Source: Daejeonella sp.
GTDB lineage: Bacteria > Bacteroidota > Bacteroidia > Sphingobacteriales > Sphingobacteriaceae
Direction: 5' to 3'
Length of the DNA: 64,000 bases
NCBI RefSeq assembly: GCF_030695525.1
Contig: NZ_JAUYSS010000047.1
Location: 207,898 to 271,897 of the forward strand
The position numbers were made by a program, and so were the translations under genes. Below, piece by piece: positions 61,858 to 64,000 of the stretch (position 1 is its first letter; every line of letters begins with the position of its first letter). The notes beneath the pieces are model-generated. The model saw nothing but the letters and a program-made list of their open reading frames with translations. It did not search any database and had not been told where the DNA came from.

Positions 61858-61905
61858 TAGAGCTTCAGTTTTTAGGCTTGAGGATTCCAAAACTTAGATA
61901 TTTAT

Positions 61906-62655
61906 TTAGAAACTGATTAGTGCTTTCAGATTCCAGTCCTTAATTTCCTCTATTGAAATTCTTCCTTCATAAATTGCTTTTCCAACAACACAAGACTCGA
62001 CTTTGATTTTCTGCAATTCTTTAATATCCTCCATCGAACTTATTCCACCAGAGGCAATCAGTTTTATGAAAGGGGAGTGCTCAAGCAGCTTTTTATAGAG
62101 ACTAACCCCGGCACCACCCAGTTTTCCATCTTTGTCGATATCAGTACAAAGAAATCTGAAAAATCCAAGATTTAAGCATTTATCAACATAATCCATCAGT
62201 TTAATAGGAGAACTTTCCATCCATCCCGAATATTTGATTACCTCATCAAGTACATCAATAGCCACCACAACCTGATCCTGACATTTCTCCTTGCCGCAAA
62301 CTTCCTCACTTAATTCCTGAAGGAAATTCACATTTGTAATGGCCTGTGTTCCAACTATGACGCGGTGGACTCCTGCATCAATCAGTTCTTTCACTTTATC
62401 GATGCTTCTGATTCCACCACCATACTGGATCTTTATACTCGTCTTGTGAATAATATCAAACAAATATTTCTGATTGCTAAAATCCCCCTTGGCACCATTC
62501 AGATCAATGATATGAATAAATTCGGTACCATTAGATTTGTATTTTTCAATCATCTCCTCGAGGGTAACATCATAAAATGTTGCCTGATCGTAATCACCTT
62601 CGCGTAAACGGACAACTTTTCCGTTTAAAATATCAATAGCTGGAATTATATACAT
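61906..62655 (-). CDS. hisA: Phosphoribosylformimino-5-aminoimidazole carboxamide ribotide isomerase
   Basis: IIPAIDILNGKVVRLREGDYDQ, IQYGGGIRS, KLIASGGISSMEDI. Confidence 0.97.
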   Translation of the reverse strand: MYIIPAIDILNGKVVRLREGDYDQATFYDVTLEEMIEKYKSNGTEFIHIIDLNGAKGDFSNQKYLFDIIHKTSIKIQYGGGIRSIDKVKELIDAGVHRVIVGTQAITNVNFLQELSEEVCGKEKCQDQVVVAIDVLDEVIKYSGWMESSPIKLMDYVDKCLNLGFFRFLCTDIDKDGKLGGAGVSLYKKLLEHSPFIKLIASGGISSMEDIKELQKIKVESCVVGKAIYEGRISIEEIKDWNLKALISF

Positions 62656-62659
62656 GAGT

Positions 62660-63253
62660 TTATGCTAAGTGTGCAAAATTTTTCAATAATTGTTCGCCGG
62701 CAATGCCGGATTTTTCAGGGTGAAACTGAACGCCATAAAAGTTATCTTTCTGTATAACAGCAGAGAATTTTATTCCGTATTCTGCTAAAGCAATCGTAAA
62801 ATTAGAATTAAATTCTATATAATAGGAATGAACGAAATAAAAATGAGTTCCCGGTGCAATATCACTGAATAAAGGATTATCAGATGACTGAAAGACTTTG
62901 TTCCATCCTGTATGTGGAACCTTAATATTTAATTTGTCGCTGAAAAGCCTGGTTTTCAATGGAATAATACCTGTAAGTGCAGAATCGCCTTCTTCAGAAT
63001 GAGTGGTTAGCAATTGCATTCCCACGCATATTCCAAGAACCGGTTTCCTGAGAGCAATAATAGACGGCACCAGACCTGTATCTTCCAGTTTTTGCATTGC
63101 AGAACCTGCATGGCCTACACCAGGAATAATATATCGGTCATATTTCTCAAAGTCTTCAGCTGTTTTAATCATCCCATAACTTAAGCCCAGGCGATCAAGT
63201 GCAGCGGTTAACGAAAAAATATTTCCGGCACCATAATATACTATGCCGATCAT
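62660..63253 (-). CDS. hisH: Imidazole glycerol phosphate synthase subunit HisH
   Basis: YYGAGNIFSL, IIPGVGHAGSAM, VLGICVGMQLL, GVQFHPEKSG. Confidence 0.97.
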   Translation of the reverse strand: MIGIVYYGAGNIFSLTAALDRLGLSYGMIKTAEDFEKYDRYIIPGVGHAGSAMQKLEDTGLVPSIIALRKPVLGICVGMQLLTTHSEEGDSALTGIIPLKTRLFSDKLNIKVPHTGWNKVFQSSDNPLFSDIAPGTHFYFVHSYYIEFNSNFTIALAEYGIKFSAVIQKDNFYGVQFHPEKSGIAGEQLLKNFAHLA

Positions 63254-64000
63254 AATACTCCTTTAGTACTTGGTAATTCTGTTCCGGTAATTTGAATAGC
63301 CTGCTTAATGCTTTTTGCCAGGGCTTTAAAGCTGGCTTCAATCATATGGTGGGTATTACTCCCGTCAATAATTTTTAAGTTTAAATTCATTCCGGCATGT
63401 TCCGAGAATGATTTCATCCAGTGTTCAAACATCTCTGTGGGGAAATCACCTACATACTCCCGGTCGAATTTACCTTCATAAATAAAATAAGCGCGGTCAG
63501 AAAAATCAATGGCGCATTGAACCAGGGCTTCGTCCATAGGCAATAGGAATCCATAGCGCTCAATTCCGCGCTTATCACCCAATGCCTGTTTAAAGGCTTT
63601 GCCCAATGCAATTGCACTGTCTTCTATCGTATGGTGCTCATCAATTTCAAGATCACCTTCGACCTTCAGAGTCAGGTCAACACCAGAGTGCTTTGCCAGC
63701 TGATCGAGCATGTGATCATAGAATTTCAATCCGGTATCTATCTTATGTTCGCCATTTCCATCGAGATTCAGACTTAGTCTGATCTTTGTTTCCTTCGTAT
63801 TGCGTTCAAGTTCAACCAGCCTGTCCTTTTTACCAGTTAGGAATTTGCAGATCTCCGGCCAGCTACTGCTGTTCAGGGCTGTATTTTCCAAATTCCTGTC
63901 TGAAAAATAGATAGCCTTACAACCCAGGTTTTTTGCAAGCTGAACATCTGTTTCCCGGTCTCCTTTGGAATAGGAATTATGCAGGTCAATCAGGTTGGAT
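63250..64000 (-). CDS. hisB: Bifunctional HisB (histidinol phosphatase / IGP dehydratase), truncated at right window edge
   Basis: IGPD motifs FYDHMLDQLAKHSG, EIDEHHTIEDSAIALG; frame stays open to 64000 reading SNLIDLHNSYSKGDRETDVQLAKNLGCKAIYFSDRNLENTALN (HAD phosphatase C-terminal region). Confidence 0.92.
   Translation of the reverse strand, partial: SNLIDLHNSYSKGDRETDVQLAKNLGCKAIYFSDRNLENTALNSSSWPEICKFLTGKKDRLVELERNTKETKIRLSLNLDGNGEHKIDTGLKFYDHMLDQLAKHSGVDLTLKVEGDLEIDEHHTIEDSAIALGKAFKQALGDKRGIERYGFLLPMDEALVQCAIDFSDRAYFIYEGKFDREYVGDFPTEMFEHWMKSFSEHAGMNLNLKIIDGSNTHHMIEASFKALAKSIKQAIQITGTELPSTKGVL

Overview
Chromosomal, mostly housekeeping 64 kb window from a Bacteroidota bacterium (Sphingobacteriales-like by gene order and TAnnTTTG promoters; inference). 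About 58 intact or edge-truncated CDSs: glycan and trehalose metabolism (GH31, GlgB, OtsA-OtsB fusion, GH15), gap/pfkA, gldC, DEAD helicase, pyrC, hscA, ribE, accC, threonine aldolase, a cytochrome c maturation cluster (ccmB/C/D-like, gdhA, ccmE, ccmF), kdsC, maf, ppx, a planctomycete-type DUF1549/DUF1553-DUF1501-isomerase-cytochrome-phosphoesterase cluster, a TonB receptor, dnaJ/grpE, ftsE-like, acyl-CoA reductase and a his operon (hisB truncated at the right edge). No tRNA, rRNA, CRISPR, prophage or transposase gene was recognised. The least explained material is intergenic: (i) a three-copy structured repeat sharing AAACCTTGCCGGAGGAGGTAGCTTCCGGC; (ii) GCGGATC-type REP hairpins read into the C-termini of two convergent genes; (iii) perfect palindromes whose arms change between copies but stay complementary; (iv) a 205-bp terminal-inverted-repeat element next to a second structured-RNA candidate; (v) a ~28-bp motif shared between a NUDIX-regulator/pfkA promoter region and the gdhA promoter region; (vi) recurring 7-8 bp quasi-tandem repeats confined to intergenic DNA. 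All calls are by eye; no database or folding run was possible.
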